From Halobellus salinus (GTDB taxonomy: Archaea; Halobacteriota; Halobacteria; Halobacteriales; Haloferacaceae): DNA of 64,000 bases. The stretch spans positions 62,001 through 126,000 of the forward strand of contig NZ_BMOC01000004.1 in NCBI RefSeq assembly GCF_014646875.1, written 5' to 3'. Of the stretch, positions 52,066 through 60,925 are shown in pieces (within the stretch, counting starts at the first letter, position 1; each line of letters opens with the position of its first letter). The notes beneath the pieces were generated by a model. The model was not told where the DNA came from and made no database searches. It worked only from the letters and a program-made list of their open reading frames with translations. Position numbers and translations under genes: made by a program.

Positions 52066-53454
52066 ATGGGCCTGGCTGATTCCCTCTCAGACCGTTTCGG
52101 TATCCAAGATCATGGATCATCCGTCCGGACCGAACTCCTCGCAGGCGCGACGACATTCCTGACGATGTCATACATCGTCGTGGTTAACCCCGCGATCCTC
52201 TCGGGCGCGATCACGCCACAGGGGGTCCCCCAGGGAGAGGTGCAGTCGATGCTCGCTGTCGTGACGATCATCGCGGCGGCGACAGCGACGCTCGTGATGG
52301 CGCTGTACGCCAACCGCCCGTTCGCCCAGGCGCCCGGGTTGGGACTGAACGCCTTCTTCGCGTTCACCGTTGTGGGCGCACTCGGCGTCCCGTGGCAGAC
52401 CGCCCTCGCTGCGGTCGTGGTTGAGGGGCTCCTCTTCGTCGCGCTCACAGCGATCGGCGCACGAGAGTACGTGATCGGGCTGTTCCCGAACCCGGTGAAG
52501 TTCGCGGTCGGGACGGGTATCGGACTGTTTCTCGCCATCATTGGGTTGCAGGCGATGGGGATCGTTGTCGCCGACGAGGCGACGCTCATCACCCTCGGGT
52601 CGGTCGCGTCGAACCCCGTGGCGATTCTGTCGGTGCTCGGGCTGTTCCTCACGCTGGGGCTCTACGCCCGCGACGTTCCCGGATCGATCATCATCGGGAT
52701 CGCCGCGACCACCGTGGCCGGGTGGGCTCTCACGCGGTTCGGCCCCGTTGCCCCCGATGCCGGGCTGGTCGCAGGCACCACCACGGTCACCTACGACATC
52801 ACCCCGCTCGCGGGCGCGTTCGTCTCCGGGCTCGCGAACGTCGAGGCGTTCACCTTCGCCCTGGTGGTGTTCACGTTCTTCTTCGTCGACTTCTTCGACA
52901 CCGCCGGGACGCTGGTCGGCGTCGGCCAGGCCGGGGGGTTCCTCGACGAGACCGGCGAACTCCCCGACATCGACCGGCCGCTCATGGCCGACGCGATCGG
53001 GACGACCGTCGGCGGGGCGCTGGGCACCTCGACGGTGACCACCTACATCGAGTCCGCCTCCGGGGTTGAGGAGGGCGGCCGGACCGGGCTGACCGCGCTC
53101 ACGGTCGCGGGTCTGTTCGTCGCCTCGTTGGCCTTGGTCCCGCTCGCGGCCGCGATCCCGCTGTATGCCTCCCACATCGCGCTTGTCGTGATCGGGGTCG
53201 TCATGCTCCGGAACGTCATCGACATCGAGTGGAACGACCTCACTCACTCCATTCCCGCAGGGATGACGATCCTGATCATGCCCTTTACGTACTCTATCGC
53301 CTACGGGATCGCGGCGGGAGTCGTGTCGTACCCGCTTGTCAAACTCGCCGCCGGCGAGGGCCGCGACGTCCGCGCCGGCCACTGGGCGCTCGCGGGTGCG
53401 TTCGTGGTCTACTTCGTCGTCCGCACCGGCGGGGTGCTCACGGGGCAACTGTAG
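52066..53454 (+). CDS. AzgA-type purine permease (NCS2 group)
   Basis: This 462-residue protein has about 13 membrane helices. Signatures are AGATTFLTMSYIVVVNPAIL, APGLGLNAFFAFTVVG, FFFVDFFDTAGTLVGVG and GTSTVTTYIESASGVEEGGR, typical of adenine/guanine/hypoxanthine permeases. It imports purine bases with a cation. The HTH-phosphoribosyltransferase next door may regulate it. Confidence 0.88.
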   Translation: MGLADSLSDRFGIQDHGSSVRTELLAGATTFLTMSYIVVVNPAILSGAITPQGVPQGEVQSMLAVVTIIAAATATLVMALYANRPFAQAPGLGLNAFFAFTVVGALGVPWQTALAAVVVEGLLFVALTAIGAREYVIGLFPNPVKFAVGTGIGLFLAIIGLQAMGIVVADEATLITLGSVASNPVAILSVLGLFLTLGLYARDVPGSIIIGIAATTVAGWALTRFGPVAPDAGLVAGTTTVTYDITPLAGAFVSGLANVEAFTFALVVFTFFFVDFFDTAGTLVGVGQAGGFLDETGELPDIDRPLMADAIGTTVGGALGTSTVTTYIESASGVEEGGRTGLTALTVAGLFVASLALVPLAAAIPLYASHIALVVIGVVMLRNVIDIEWNDLTHSIPAGMTILIMPFTYSIAYGIAAGVVSYPLVKLAAGEGRDVRAGHWALAGAFVVYFVVRTGGVLTGQL

Positions 53455-53671
53455 CGTCGCCAGTCGTCGCCAGGTTCCTCCGTCTGTCGTGTGACCGATC
53501 ACGCCGTGACCTGGCGGGTCCCGCGTCGTCCGCCGGGGCCCGCCGGCTGGCGTCTCACCCCCGGTAGATACGACCACGCTCGCACAAAGAACGCTCAGGA
53601 GCCGTTTCCGCTGCTACCCGGTACCTCCCCGGACCGGAAGTCATTCATAACCGACACACACACTCGGAGAC

Positions 53672-55087
53672 GTGAGAGCTCCCGCTTTCTCCCGGGCGAA
53701 CGCGGTCCGGTTGGTCATCCTCGTCGCCGTTGTCGGCCTCCTCGCACCCTCTGCGGTGTCGGCACTCACGTACGACCCAGCAGAGACGACCGACCTCGAA
53801 CAGGGGACGGTCGCCGAGTCCGCAAACGACTCGACCGTGATCAGCGTCCAAGGGTACACCTTTCAGGGCAACACCAACCCGAAGAAGCCCGCCCGGCTTG
53901 TCTCGGTGGGCGAGCGCGGCGACCTGGGGTGGACCCACGACGACACCGTCGGCGGCAGTGCGTGGTTCTTCGATGTCGACCCGATGCCGAACGGGAACCT
54001 GTTGGTCTCCTCCCCACGGGCGGGCGACACCGTCGTCTTCGAGCTTGACCCCGACACCCGAAAGCGGGTCTGGCAGGAGCGGTTCGACATGACCGACACC
54101 CACGACGTCGCGTATCTCGGCGACGACCGCATCGCGGTCGCAAACATGCGCGAGTGGAACGAGTCGACGGGCGTCAGCGACGACCGGGTCGTGGTCTACA
54201 ACCGCTCGTCGGGCGAGTTCACCTGGGAGTGGTATTTCCGGAACCACTACCCCGAGAGCACCGACGGCGGCTACAGCGAGGACTGGACCCACGTCAACGA
54301 CGTCGACCCGGTCGGCGACGGTCGGCTCCTGCTGTCGCCCCGCAACTTCGACCAGGCCATCGTCGTCGATATGGAATCGAAAGAGGTCGTCGAGCGGCTG
54401 GGGAGCGACCAGAACTACGACGTGCTCCGGGAGCAGCACAATCCCGACTGGCTCGAAAGCGAGAACGGCACGCCCACGATGCTGGTCGCCGACAGCGAGA
54501 ACAACCGCGTCGTCGAGTACGCGAAGGAAGACGGCGAGTGGGTCCGGACCTGGGAGGTCGGCGCCGAGTCGCTCAACTGGCCGCGTGACGCCGACCGCCT
54601 CCGCAACGGCAACACCCTGATCACGGACACGCTCAACCACCGCGTGATGGAGGTCACGCCGACCGGTGAGGTCGTGTGGGAGTACTACGCCACCTGGGGC
54701 CCGTACGACGCCGAGCGGATGGGTACGCCCCCCGAGTCCTCCGGGCCGACAATCCGAGACATGAACGCCAGCGGCTCGTACGCCATCACCGGGAGCGCGA
54801 ACCTCACCGCCGGCGGCGGCGGCAGCGTCGGGTTCGACGGCCGGGTCCGTGCCACGTTCGCCGACACACTATTGGAAGAACCGATGAACGAGTTCGCCAC
54901 ACGGTGGGCGCACGTCACGCCGTGGCTCCGACCAGTGTGGATGACCGGATGGGACCTCGCGTGGACGATCGGCGCCGCCCTGATCGGGCTCGCGTGGGCG
55001 GGCGGGGAGGTGGTCGTCCACAGGCGGCGGCTCCTCGCCGGCGGTCGACGCCTCCCCGCAACCCTCCGGGAACGGTTCGGCGAATAG
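53672..55087 (+). CDS. Arylsulfotransferase-like secreted beta-propeller protein
   Basis: The start is GTG 53672; the protein has 471 residues with a signal or anchor helix (AVRLVILVAVVGLLAPSAVS). It has repeated propeller blades with arylsulfotransferase (ASST) motifs (HDVAYLGDDRIAVANMREWN, DWTHVNDVDPVGDGRLLLSP, NWPRDADRLRNGNTLITDTL followed by NHRVMEV) and a C-terminal membrane helix near 425-445. It would sit on the outer face of the membrane. Whether it transfers sulfate groups is unknown. The 217-base gap before it shows no gene. Confidence 0.8.
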   Translation: MRAPAFSRANAVRLVILVAVVGLLAPSAVSALTYDPAETTDLEQGTVAESANDSTVISVQGYTFQGNTNPKKPARLVSVGERGDLGWTHDDTVGGSAWFFDVDPMPNGNLLVSSPRAGDTVVFELDPDTRKRVWQERFDMTDTHDVAYLGDDRIAVANMREWNESTGVSDDRVVVYNRSSGEFTWEWYFRNHYPESTDGGYSEDWTHVNDVDPVGDGRLLLSPRNFDQAIVVDMESKEVVERLGSDQNYDVLREQHNPDWLESENGTPTMLVADSENNRVVEYAKEDGEWVRTWEVGAESLNWPRDADRLRNGNTLITDTLNHRVMEVTPTGEVVWEYYATWGPYDAERMGTPPESSGPTIRDMNASGSYAITGSANLTAGGGGSVGFDGRVRATFADTLLEEPMNEFATRWAHVTPWLRPVWMTGWDLAWTIGAALIGLAWAGGEVVVHRRRLLAGGRRLPATLRERFGE

Positions 55088-55165
55088 CCGCCACACCGCG
55101 TCTCCCGTGTGCCCGTCGTACACTCGACCCCGTGATTCTTTAGCGCCGACCCCCTACAACCGGTG

Positions 55166-55423
55166 ATGGCAAACCTCACGCTGTACGAACTCGAAGGCTG
55201 CCCGTACTGTGCGAAAGTGATCTCCAAACTCGACGAACTCGAGCTGGAGTACGACTCGATCATGGTCCCCTCGGCGCACAGCGAGCGCACCGAGGTCGAG
55301 GCGGTCAGCGACCAGACCGGCGTTCCGGTCCTTGTCGACGAGGAACACGACGTCGAGGGGATGCCCGAGAGCGACGACATCGTCGCGTACCTCGAAACGA
55401 CGTACGGCAACGCCGCGAACTGA
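55166..55423 (+). CDS. Glutaredoxin-like protein
   Basis: From ATG 55166 (GTG 55163 is also possible) the protein has 85 residues with the active site EGCPYCAKVISKLDELELEY (CPYC), a cis-Pro region TGVPVLVDEEHDVEGMPESD and the thioredoxin-like fold. It reduces disulfides, in haloarchaea probably using gamma-glutamylcysteine rather than glutathione (known for the group). Confidence 0.9.
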   Translation: MANLTLYELEGCPYCAKVISKLDELELEYDSIMVPSAHSERTEVEAVSDQTGVPVLVDEEHDVEGMPESDDIVAYLETTYGNAAN

Positions 55424-55502
55424 CCGGCGCTGGGCGACTCCGCCGTTTTCGACACGCTTGCGGACGACAGCCGCGGGCCCGCGCAGCGATTCCTCCTGCC
55501 GA

Positions 55503-56480
55503 CTACGCTTCGCTGGGTTCCTGCGACCGATCCCGGATGAGGTCGCGGATCTCCTCGGGGTCGTCGATCGCAGCCAACTCCCCGCAGCCGACAAGGGCGG
55601 TCCCCTTGACCGAGTCGCGCTTCGAGTCGCCCTCGGTGAAGTAGACCGATCGGGTCCGCGTCACCTCGCCGAGTGAGGACATGATCCGGGCGCGTTTCTC
55701 CGCGCTCCGGGTGAACGCGGAGTGGCCGGTGAGCATCCGCGCGAAGCCGCGTCGCCCCCCGTCGTCCTCGCTGACGGCTTTAAACGGGGCGCGGGCGGTG
55801 GGGTGGACGGTGAAACCCGCACGCGTCAGGACCGTCACGACGTGTTCGTCGTCGGACTCGGGGTCGGGGTCGTCCGGCGTCGGCTCGGCGTCACGGACCT
55901 CGTCGGCGCCGTCAATCACGTCGACCGGGCTGGAAAACGGCTGGTCGAACATCTTCTCGAGTTGGATTGCGACCTCGATGCTCGCGTTCATGCCGTCCTC
56001 GTATTTCGAGACCGTTCGCCGGGAGACGCCGAGTTCCGACGCGAGTTGGCCCAGGCTCCACCCGCGTTCCTCACGTTCGTCAGCCAGGAGGTCGCCGTCG
56101 ATGTTGACGTAGTGGCCGCCCGGAGCGGCGTAGATCAGCGGCGGGACCCCCTCGACGAACAGCTCGAGCGCGGTGTCCGGGTTGAGCACAGGAACTCCGT
56201 GGCGGAAGTACACCACGCCCGGCTTTAGGTCCTCGTCACGGGCGCGGAGTCCGACCACCATCGGTGTCGCGTTCAGATACGCCCCGAGGCGGCGCATCTC
56301 CCCGCCGGTGGTCCCGTCGAACGCGTCGATGTTCCCCAACACCTTCAGCAGCACTAGGTCCTCGCCACGCCGCGCGGCGACGTCGAAGCTCTTGGGACGG
56401 ATGGCGCACCGGTCGCTGACGAGGAACCCGGCGTCCTCGAGCATCGCTGTGACGTTTCCGACCAGTGCAGACCGAGACAT
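55503..56480 (-). CDS. Archaeal HTH transcriptional regulator (COG1395/UPF0163-like)
   Basis: From ATG 56480 the protein has 325 residues. A nuclease-like N-terminal domain ([20 protein letters not shown], then [20 protein letters not shown]) precedes an Xre-type HTH near residue 135-185 ([20 protein letters not shown], then [17 protein letters not shown]) and a C-terminal domain. This matches the conserved archaeal putative regulator. It is divergent from tiaS. The GTATATA/TATATAC inverted repeat before its start may be an autoregulatory site. Confidence 0.82.
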   Translation of the reverse strand: MSRSALVGNVTAMLEDAGFLVSDRCAIRPKSFDVAARRGEDLVLLKVLGNIDAFDGTTGGEMRRLGAYLNATPMVVGLRARDEDLKPGVVYFRHGVPVLNPDTALELFVEGVPPLIYAAPGGHYVNIDGDLLADEREERGWSLGQLASELGVSRRTVSKYEDGMNASIEVAIQLEKMFDQPFSSPVDVIDGADEVRDAEPTPDDPDPESDDEHVVTVLTRAGFTVHPTARAPFKAVSEDDGGRRGFARMLTGHSAFTRSAEKRARIMSSLGEVTRTRSVYFTEGDSKRDSVKGTALVGCGELAAIDDPEEIRDLIRDRSQEPSEA

Positions 56481-56484
56481 ACCT

Positions 56485-56522
56485 GTATATAGTTTACGGA
56501 GCGCATATATACGTTGTGCCGC
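56485..56522 (-). promoter_or_regulatory. Promoter/inverted repeat between the HTH regulator and tiaS
   Basis: GTATATA (56485-56491) and TATATAC (56516-56522) form an inverted repeat. The distal half lies 35-42 bases before the minus-strand ATG 56480 and could be its TATA box; the proximal half could then be an operator. Confidence 0.4.
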
Positions 56523-56664
56523 CGATTCCGGGCTTGTCGGCCGGTTTCCCGGGCTTTCGGACGCCCGTGGCGCGGCGAGCCGACCCCGCGCCGCCGCCTG
56601 CAACCTCTGCCCACACCGCCGGGACCCGAAACGGGTTAGCCCCCGCCCCGACTATTCCAGCGGG

Positions 56665-57942
56665 ATGACGGTTATCGGGGTGGACGACACCGACTCACGG
56701 ACACGAGGGATGTGTACGACCTACCTTGCGACGCGGCTGGCAGCGCGGCTCGGCGCCGACGGCGCGAGCGTTCGCCGGAAGCTCTTGATCCGGCTCAACC
56801 CCGCGGTTGAGCACAAGACCCGCGGTAACGCCGCGCTCGCGCTCCACACCGACGCCGACCCCGACCGTGCCCTCTCGCTCGCGGCCGCGGAGCTGGACCC
56901 GCTCGCAGAGACCGACGACCCCCGAACCAGCCCCGGCGTCGTTGTCGCCCCCGGCAGTCCCGACGAGGTTCCGAACGCGGTCCGGTCGTTCTCCCGCCGG
57001 GCGGTTCGTGACATCCTCGACCGCGAGTCGGCGGTCGACCTCGCGGATCGTGTGGGCTACCGCCACCGCGGGTGGTCCGGGGGTCGAGGGCAGATCGGCG
57101 CGCTCGCGGCGGTCGGCGCGTGGGGCGCAAACGGCACGTGGACCCACGAACGTATCGCCTACCGGGAGTTCGATCGGTGCGGAACGCCACGAGAGGTCGA
57201 CGAGGCGTCGGTGTTCGACGCGGCCGAAGCGGCGTATCCGACGGTGTGGGACACAGTCGATCGGACGGCCGGCGAGGCGGTCTGCGTCCCGAACGCCCCC
57301 GGCCCAATCCTGTATGGCATCCGCGGCGACGACCCCGACGCGGTTGAAGCCGTCGCCGACCGGATCCGAAGTGAGCCGGTCGAGCGGGCGGCGACGTTTC
57401 TGACGAACCAGGGGACCGACGCCCACCTCCGGGACGGCACTGTTGGGGATCTCCGCGACGGCGGCGCCTACCGCGTCGACGGGACCGTCGCATCGGACCC
57501 GGAAACCCGACAGGGTGGTCACGTCTTCTTCGCGCTCCGGGACCGGTCCGACCCAGCCTCCCGGGTCGATTGCGTTGCGTTCGAGCCCACGAAGCGGTTC
57601 CGGGACCGGATCCGCGGGCTCCGACCGGGCGATGACCTCACCGTCTGCGGCGAGGTGAGCGGCGGGACGGTCAAACTCGAGAAGTTCGCCGTTCGGTCGC
57701 TGCGCCGCACCGAATCCACGACACCCACCTGCAGCGGTTGCGGCCGGACGATGGAGAGCGCCGGCCGCGACCAGGGGTACCGGTGCCGCGACTGCGGCAC
57801 TACCGCCGCGGAGCGGGCGACGGTCACGCTCGACCGCGACCTCGAAGTCGGGTGGTACGAAGTCCCGCCCCGTGCGCGCCGCCACATCGCGAAGCCGCTG
57901 GTCCGCGGGGGGTTCGACGCGCCGGCCCACCCGGAGCGGTGA
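56665..57942 (+). CDS. tiaS: tRNA(Ile2) 2-agmatinylcytidine synthetase (TiaS)
   Basis: From ATG 56665 the protein has 425 residues, beginning TVIGVDDTDSRTRGMCTTYL, the TiaS N-terminal signature. A middle ATP-dependent kinase-like domain (RVGYRHRGWSGGRGQIGALA) precedes an OB-fold and a C-terminal zinc ribbon (CSGCGRTMESAGRDQGYRCR with DCG following). TiaS attaches agmatine to C34 of tRNA-Ile(CAU) so that it reads AUA. The length is normal. Confidence 0.92.
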   Translation: MTVIGVDDTDSRTRGMCTTYLATRLAARLGADGASVRRKLLIRLNPAVEHKTRGNAALALHTDADPDRALSLAAAELDPLAETDDPRTSPGVVVAPGSPDEVPNAVRSFSRRAVRDILDRESAVDLADRVGYRHRGWSGGRGQIGALAAVGAWGANGTWTHERIAYREFDRCGTPREVDEASVFDAAEAAYPTVWDTVDRTAGEAVCVPNAPGPILYGIRGDDPDAVEAVADRIRSEPVERAATFLTNQGTDAHLRDGTVGDLRDGGAYRVDGTVASDPETRQGGHVFFALRDRSDPASRVDCVAFEPTKRFRDRIRGLRPGDDLTVCGEVSGGTVKLEKFAVRSLRRTESTTPTCSGCGRTMESAGRDQGYRCRDCGTTAAERATVTLDRDLEVGWYEVPPRARRHIAKPLVRGGFDAPAHPER

Positions 57943-57960
57943 GTCACCCGCAGTGCCCCG

Positions 57961-58413
57961 TCACCCGGACACCACCAAGATATCGGTGTTGGCGCGTCTG
58001 TCGACGAACCGGCCGTCGGACGGCGGCTTCAGGTCTATGCTCAGGGTTCCGGTTTCCTGGTTCGCACGCGTTCGCGCATCGACGGTGACGGTCGCGACCC
58101 CGTCGCCGCCGGAGGTTGCCGTCGCCACGCCGTCAACCTCCGCACTTCCGTCTTTCACGATCACCGTCGCTCCCTCAACGGGATCGCCGTCGTCGTCAAC
58201 CACGGTCAGTTCCAGTTCGTGGTCGCCAGGTTCGACGACGTCCGGCGAGGGTCGGACGTCGAGCTCCGAGACCACGAGCCCCTGGGCCCCGGACAGCATG
58301 TTCAACATCACACTCATAGTTGCCACGCCCACCACTAACGCGATCACTAGCCTGATCGGGAGCCCCTCGATCGCACGGTCGTCGGCCGCGAACCGCCTGA
58401 GTTCTTCGAGCAC
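57961..58413 (-). CDS. Membrane-anchored protein with Ig-like/carboxypeptidase-regulatory domain
   Basis: This 150-residue protein has a short basic/acidic leader and one N-terminal helix (EGLPIRLVIALVVGVATMSV) resembling the pilin-like helices of haloarchaeal surface proteins. A beta-sandwich follows (VVEPGDHELELTVVDDDGDP, then VEGATVIVKDGSAEVDGV). It is a conserved haloarchaeal type with no known function. It converges with tiaS and diverges from the HerA-like gene. Confidence 0.7.
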   Translation of the reverse strand: MLEELRRFAADDRAIEGLPIRLVIALVVGVATMSVMLNMLSGAQGLVVSELDVRPSPDVVEPGDHELELTVVDDDGDPVEGATVIVKDGSAEVDGVATATSGGDGVATVTVDARTRANQETGTLSIDLKPPSDGRFVDRRANTDILVVSG

Positions 58414-58488
58414 ACCGGCGGTGGTCCCGGTCTCATATATAAACCTCCGGACGAGGGATTACAAGACAGAACGCGGCCAGTACCGCCG

Positions 58489-59652
58489 ATGCGCACCGAG
58501 ATCCTCGGGCGGGCGCCGACCGACGATATCGACAGCGAGTCCGACGCCGCCGCGTACACCGGGCGCTTGGGCCACCACCGCGCGCGGGACGGGAGCCGTG
58601 GCGGGCCGGTCGCGGTCGACTTCGACCGGCCACACGCCGGACTCGTGGTCGGCAAGCGAGGTTACGGCAAGTCATACACCCTCGGCGTCCTCGCGGAGGC
58701 GGCCGCCCGAACCCACGGGGTCGCGCCGGTCGTCATTGACCCGATGGGCGTGTTCTGCGGGTTGGCGGCCGAGTCGGCTGCCGACGCCGACCCAGTTCCG
58801 GCGAGGGTTGTCACGGACCCGACTGTCAGAGCCGACGCGGTCCCGCCGGAACGCTGGCCGGCGCTCGTCGGCGCCGACGCCGACGACCCGGTGGGGGCGC
58901 TCGTGTGGCACGCTGCGTCGACGGCTGTGACGCTCTCCGAGATGCGGTCCGTCGTCGCGGACGCTGACGCCGACCCGGCCACCGTCCGCGCCGCGGGGAA
59001 CCGGCTCCGCCGCGCCGCGGCGTGGGCGGTGTTCGATCCTGACGGGCTCGACACCCGGGCGCTCGCCGGCGGCGAGGCGACCGTCCTGGACTGCTCCGGC
59101 CTCGACGACGCGCCCGCGAACGCGATCGTTGCGGGCGTGGCGGCCGCGCTCTATCGAAGCCGTGTCGGCGCGGCCGGGGGTTCAGGCGCGGCCGAATCGA
59201 CCATCGACCGGCTCCCGTGGCTGGTGGTTGACGAGGCTCACGCCTTCCTTTCGGGCGTCGCGAGCGCGCCGCTCCACCGGATCCTCACGCGCGGCCGGGC
59301 GCCGGGTGTCTCGGTTGTCGCCGCCACCCAGCGCCCGAGCGCGCTCCCCGACGTCGCGGTGTCGCAGTCGGACCTTCGGATCGTCCACCGACTCACCGCC
59401 GGCCCCGATCTCGACGCACTCGCCGCCGCGGACCCGGCGTACCTCGACGAAGCCCTGTCCGAGTCGATGCCGACCGCGCCCGGCGAGGCGCTCGTTATCG
59501 ACGACACCGCCGAAGCGGTCCGGACGGTCGCGATCCGCGAGCGCGACACGCCCCACGGCGGCGACAGCCCCCGTGCCTCGTCGTCCCCATTGGACCCGTC
59601 CGCTCTCGGGTCCGTCCGTTCGGCCGGCCGCACGGCGACGGACCGAAACTGA
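58489..59652 (+). CDS. HerA-like/DUF87 ATPase
   Basis: This 387-residue protein shows the P-loop VVGKRGYGKSYTLGVLAEAA (Lys61), Walker B LPWLVVDEAHAFLSG, a sensor-like VVAATQRPSALPDVAVSQSD and the LTAGPDLDALAAADPAYL segment typical of HerA-related ATPases. Classical HerA works with NurA and Mre11-Rad50; none of these is near. It may be a DNA translocase of another role. The start ATG 58489 lies 75 bases from the divergent gene. Confidence 0.82.
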   Translation: MRTEILGRAPTDDIDSESDAAAYTGRLGHHRARDGSRGGPVAVDFDRPHAGLVVGKRGYGKSYTLGVLAEAAARTHGVAPVVIDPMGVFCGLAAESAADADPVPARVVTDPTVRADAVPPERWPALVGADADDPVGALVWHAASTAVTLSEMRSVVADADADPATVRAAGNRLRRAAAWAVFDPDGLDTRALAGGEATVLDCSGLDDAPANAIVAGVAAALYRSRVGAAGGSGAAESTIDRLPWLVVDEAHAFLSGVASAPLHRILTRGRAPGVSVVAATQRPSALPDVAVSQSDLRIVHRLTAGPDLDALAAADPAYLDEALSESMPTAPGEALVIDDTAEAVRTVAIRERDTPHGGDSPRASSSPLDPSALGSVRSAGRTATDRN

Positions 59653-59680
59653 CGAGTCGGATCCGGTCTACCACCACCTG

Positions 59681-60022
59681 ATGGCCGATAGGCTCGCGCC
59701 GGTGGTGATCGCGCTCGGTGGCTCCCTCGGCGCCATCGCCCGGTACGTCGTCGGGACGCTCGTGGTCGACCCCGGCGGGACCCTGCTCGTCAACGTGGCC
59801 GGTAGTTTCGCGCTCGCGGCCACGGTCGCTGTGGTCCACTCCCGGCGACTCCGGTTGTTCCTCACGACGGGGCTGCTCTCGTCGTTCACCACCTACAGCA
59901 CCGTCGCGGTCGAGTCGGCGTCGCTCGGCCTCCCCGCCGGCGCCGCAAACGTCGCTGCCACCTACGCCCTCGGCGTTGTGGCCGCCGGTCTCGGACTCGT
60001 AGTCGGGAGGCGAGTGGCGTGA
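59681..60022 (+). CDS. crcB: Fluoride channel CrcB/Fluc, subunit 1
   Basis: From ATG 59681 the protein has 113 residues and four helices, with GGSLGAIARYVVGTLVVDPG, TLLVNVAGSFALA and LTTGLLSSFTTYSTVAVESA, the standard CrcB/Fluc motifs. It exports fluoride. It overlaps the second crcB by four bases, and the two diverged copies probably form a heterodimer (inference). Confidence 0.9.
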   Translation: MADRLAPVVIALGGSLGAIARYVVGTLVVDPGGTLLVNVAGSFALAATVAVVHSRRLRLFLTTGLLSSFTTYSTVAVESASLGLPAGAANVAATYALGVVAAGLGLVVGRRVA

Positions 60023-60381
60023 CCGCCGCACTCGACGCGATCCCATCGCCGATCCTGGTCGGGGTCGGCGGCGCCGCCGGCGCGCTCGCTCGGCACGCGG
60101 TCGACGGCCTGCTCAACGGCGGCCGGCGCAGTACGTTCGCGGTCAACGTCGTCGGGAGTACCCTCCTCGGGGCGCTCGTCGCGGCGTCGCCCCCGGCAGC
60201 GACGCTCGCGCTCATCGGAACGGGGTTCTGTGGCGCGTTCACGACGTTTTCGTCGTTCGCGGTCAACGTCTCCCGGGCGCTCGATACCGGTCGCGTCGAC
60301 CTCGCGCTCGCGGACGCCGCCGGGACGCTGGTCGCGGCGCTGGCGGGGGTTGGACTGGGATCGGTGTTGGTCGGGGTGTGA
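60019..60381 (+). CDS. crcB: Fluoride channel CrcB/Fluc, subunit 2
   Basis: The start is GTG 60019, overlapping the stop of the first crcB (GTGA). The 120-residue protein has GGAAGALARHAVDGLLNGGR, TFAVNVVGSTLLGALV and IGTGFCGAFTTFSSFAVNVS, the Fluc signatures, with an FTTFSSF phenylalanine motif where subunit 1 has FTTYSTV. A fluoride riboswitch was not recognised upstream of either gene. Confidence 0.9.
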   Translation: MTAALDAIPSPILVGVGGAAGALARHAVDGLLNGGRRSTFAVNVVGSTLLGALVAASPPAATLALIGTGFCGAFTTFSSFAVNVSRALDTGRVDLALADAAGTLVAALAGVGLGSVLVGV

Positions 60382-60434
60382 GTGGGGTTTGGAGGCGTTC
60401 GGGGCGGAGCCGCGGCCGCTCGCTGCCTGACAAA

Positions 60435-60604
60435 AATCCACGGTATGTTCGCTCCGCTTCTCACTTCGTTCGTCGCGAGAACGCCCGAGGCGGGATTTGA
60501 ACCTCGGTCGCTCACTTCGTTCGCTCCCTGATTCAAATCCACGGTATGTTCGCTCCGCTCCTCACTTCGTTCGTCGCGAGAACGCCCGAGGCGGGATTTG
60601 AACC
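60435..60604. repeat. Direct repeat containing a 3' fragment of tRNA-Asp
   Basis: A ~69-base sequence occurs at 60435-60503 and again at 60536-60604, offset 101 bases. Each copy ends in the acceptor and T-arm complement GCCCGAGGCGGGATTTGAAC. The second copy continues into the intact tRNA-Asp, while the first diverges after AACC. This is the pattern left by site-specific integration into the 3' end of a tRNA gene, or by partial duplication. Confidence 0.75.
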
Positions 60605-60655
60605 CGCGTCACGACCGTGACAGGGTCGTATGATGGGCCACTACACCACCCGGGC
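60583..60655 (-). tRNA. tRNA-Asp (GTC), copy 1
   Basis: The minus strand folds as a complete cloverleaf: acceptor GCCCGGG paired with CTCGGGC, anticodon stem CGACC/GGTCG with loop CTGTCAC giving anticodon GTC, and T-arm GCGGGTTCAAATCCCGC. Its 73 bases include the discriminator G. CCA is not encoded. A second identical copy lies 20 bases upstream on the same strand. Confidence 0.95.
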
Positions 60656-60675
60656 AGGCCACGCTCGAAGCAAAA

Positions 60676-60748
60676 CGCCCGAGGCGGGATTTGAACCCGC
60701 GTCACGACCGTGACAGGGTCGTATGATGGGCCACTACACCACCCGGGC
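60676..60748 (-). tRNA. tRNA-Asp (GTC), copy 2
   Basis: This is identical in cloverleaf sequence to the copy at 60583-60655 and in the same orientation. The two are probably co-transcribed with a 20-base spacer. The TTAATTAGAC-like sequence at about 60775-60785 upstream could be its promoter. Confidence 0.95.
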
Positions 60749-60925
60749 TTGCTTCACTTTCCAGTTACCCGGTAGTCTAATTAAGACTTATCATGTGTTC
60801 GGGGCGCACCCGCCGGCCGGTCCGGCGACGGCCACATCGCTGGCGCCGGCGGTTCGATCCGACACGAAACCGAGCCCGGCTGCCACGCAAAAAAGAACCG
60901 CCCCCGACAGGAAAACCTGCCCGTC

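Noticed and set aside
52168-53577. 469-codon open frame antisense to the purine permease
   Set aside because: Composition is Arg/Asp/Gly/Glu-rich as expected for antisense of membrane helices; the sense strand has clear AzgA motifs.
59660-59681. Fluoride riboswitch before crcB
   Set aside because: Only 28 bases separate the ATPase stop from crcB, too short for the aptamer, and no matching motif was found.
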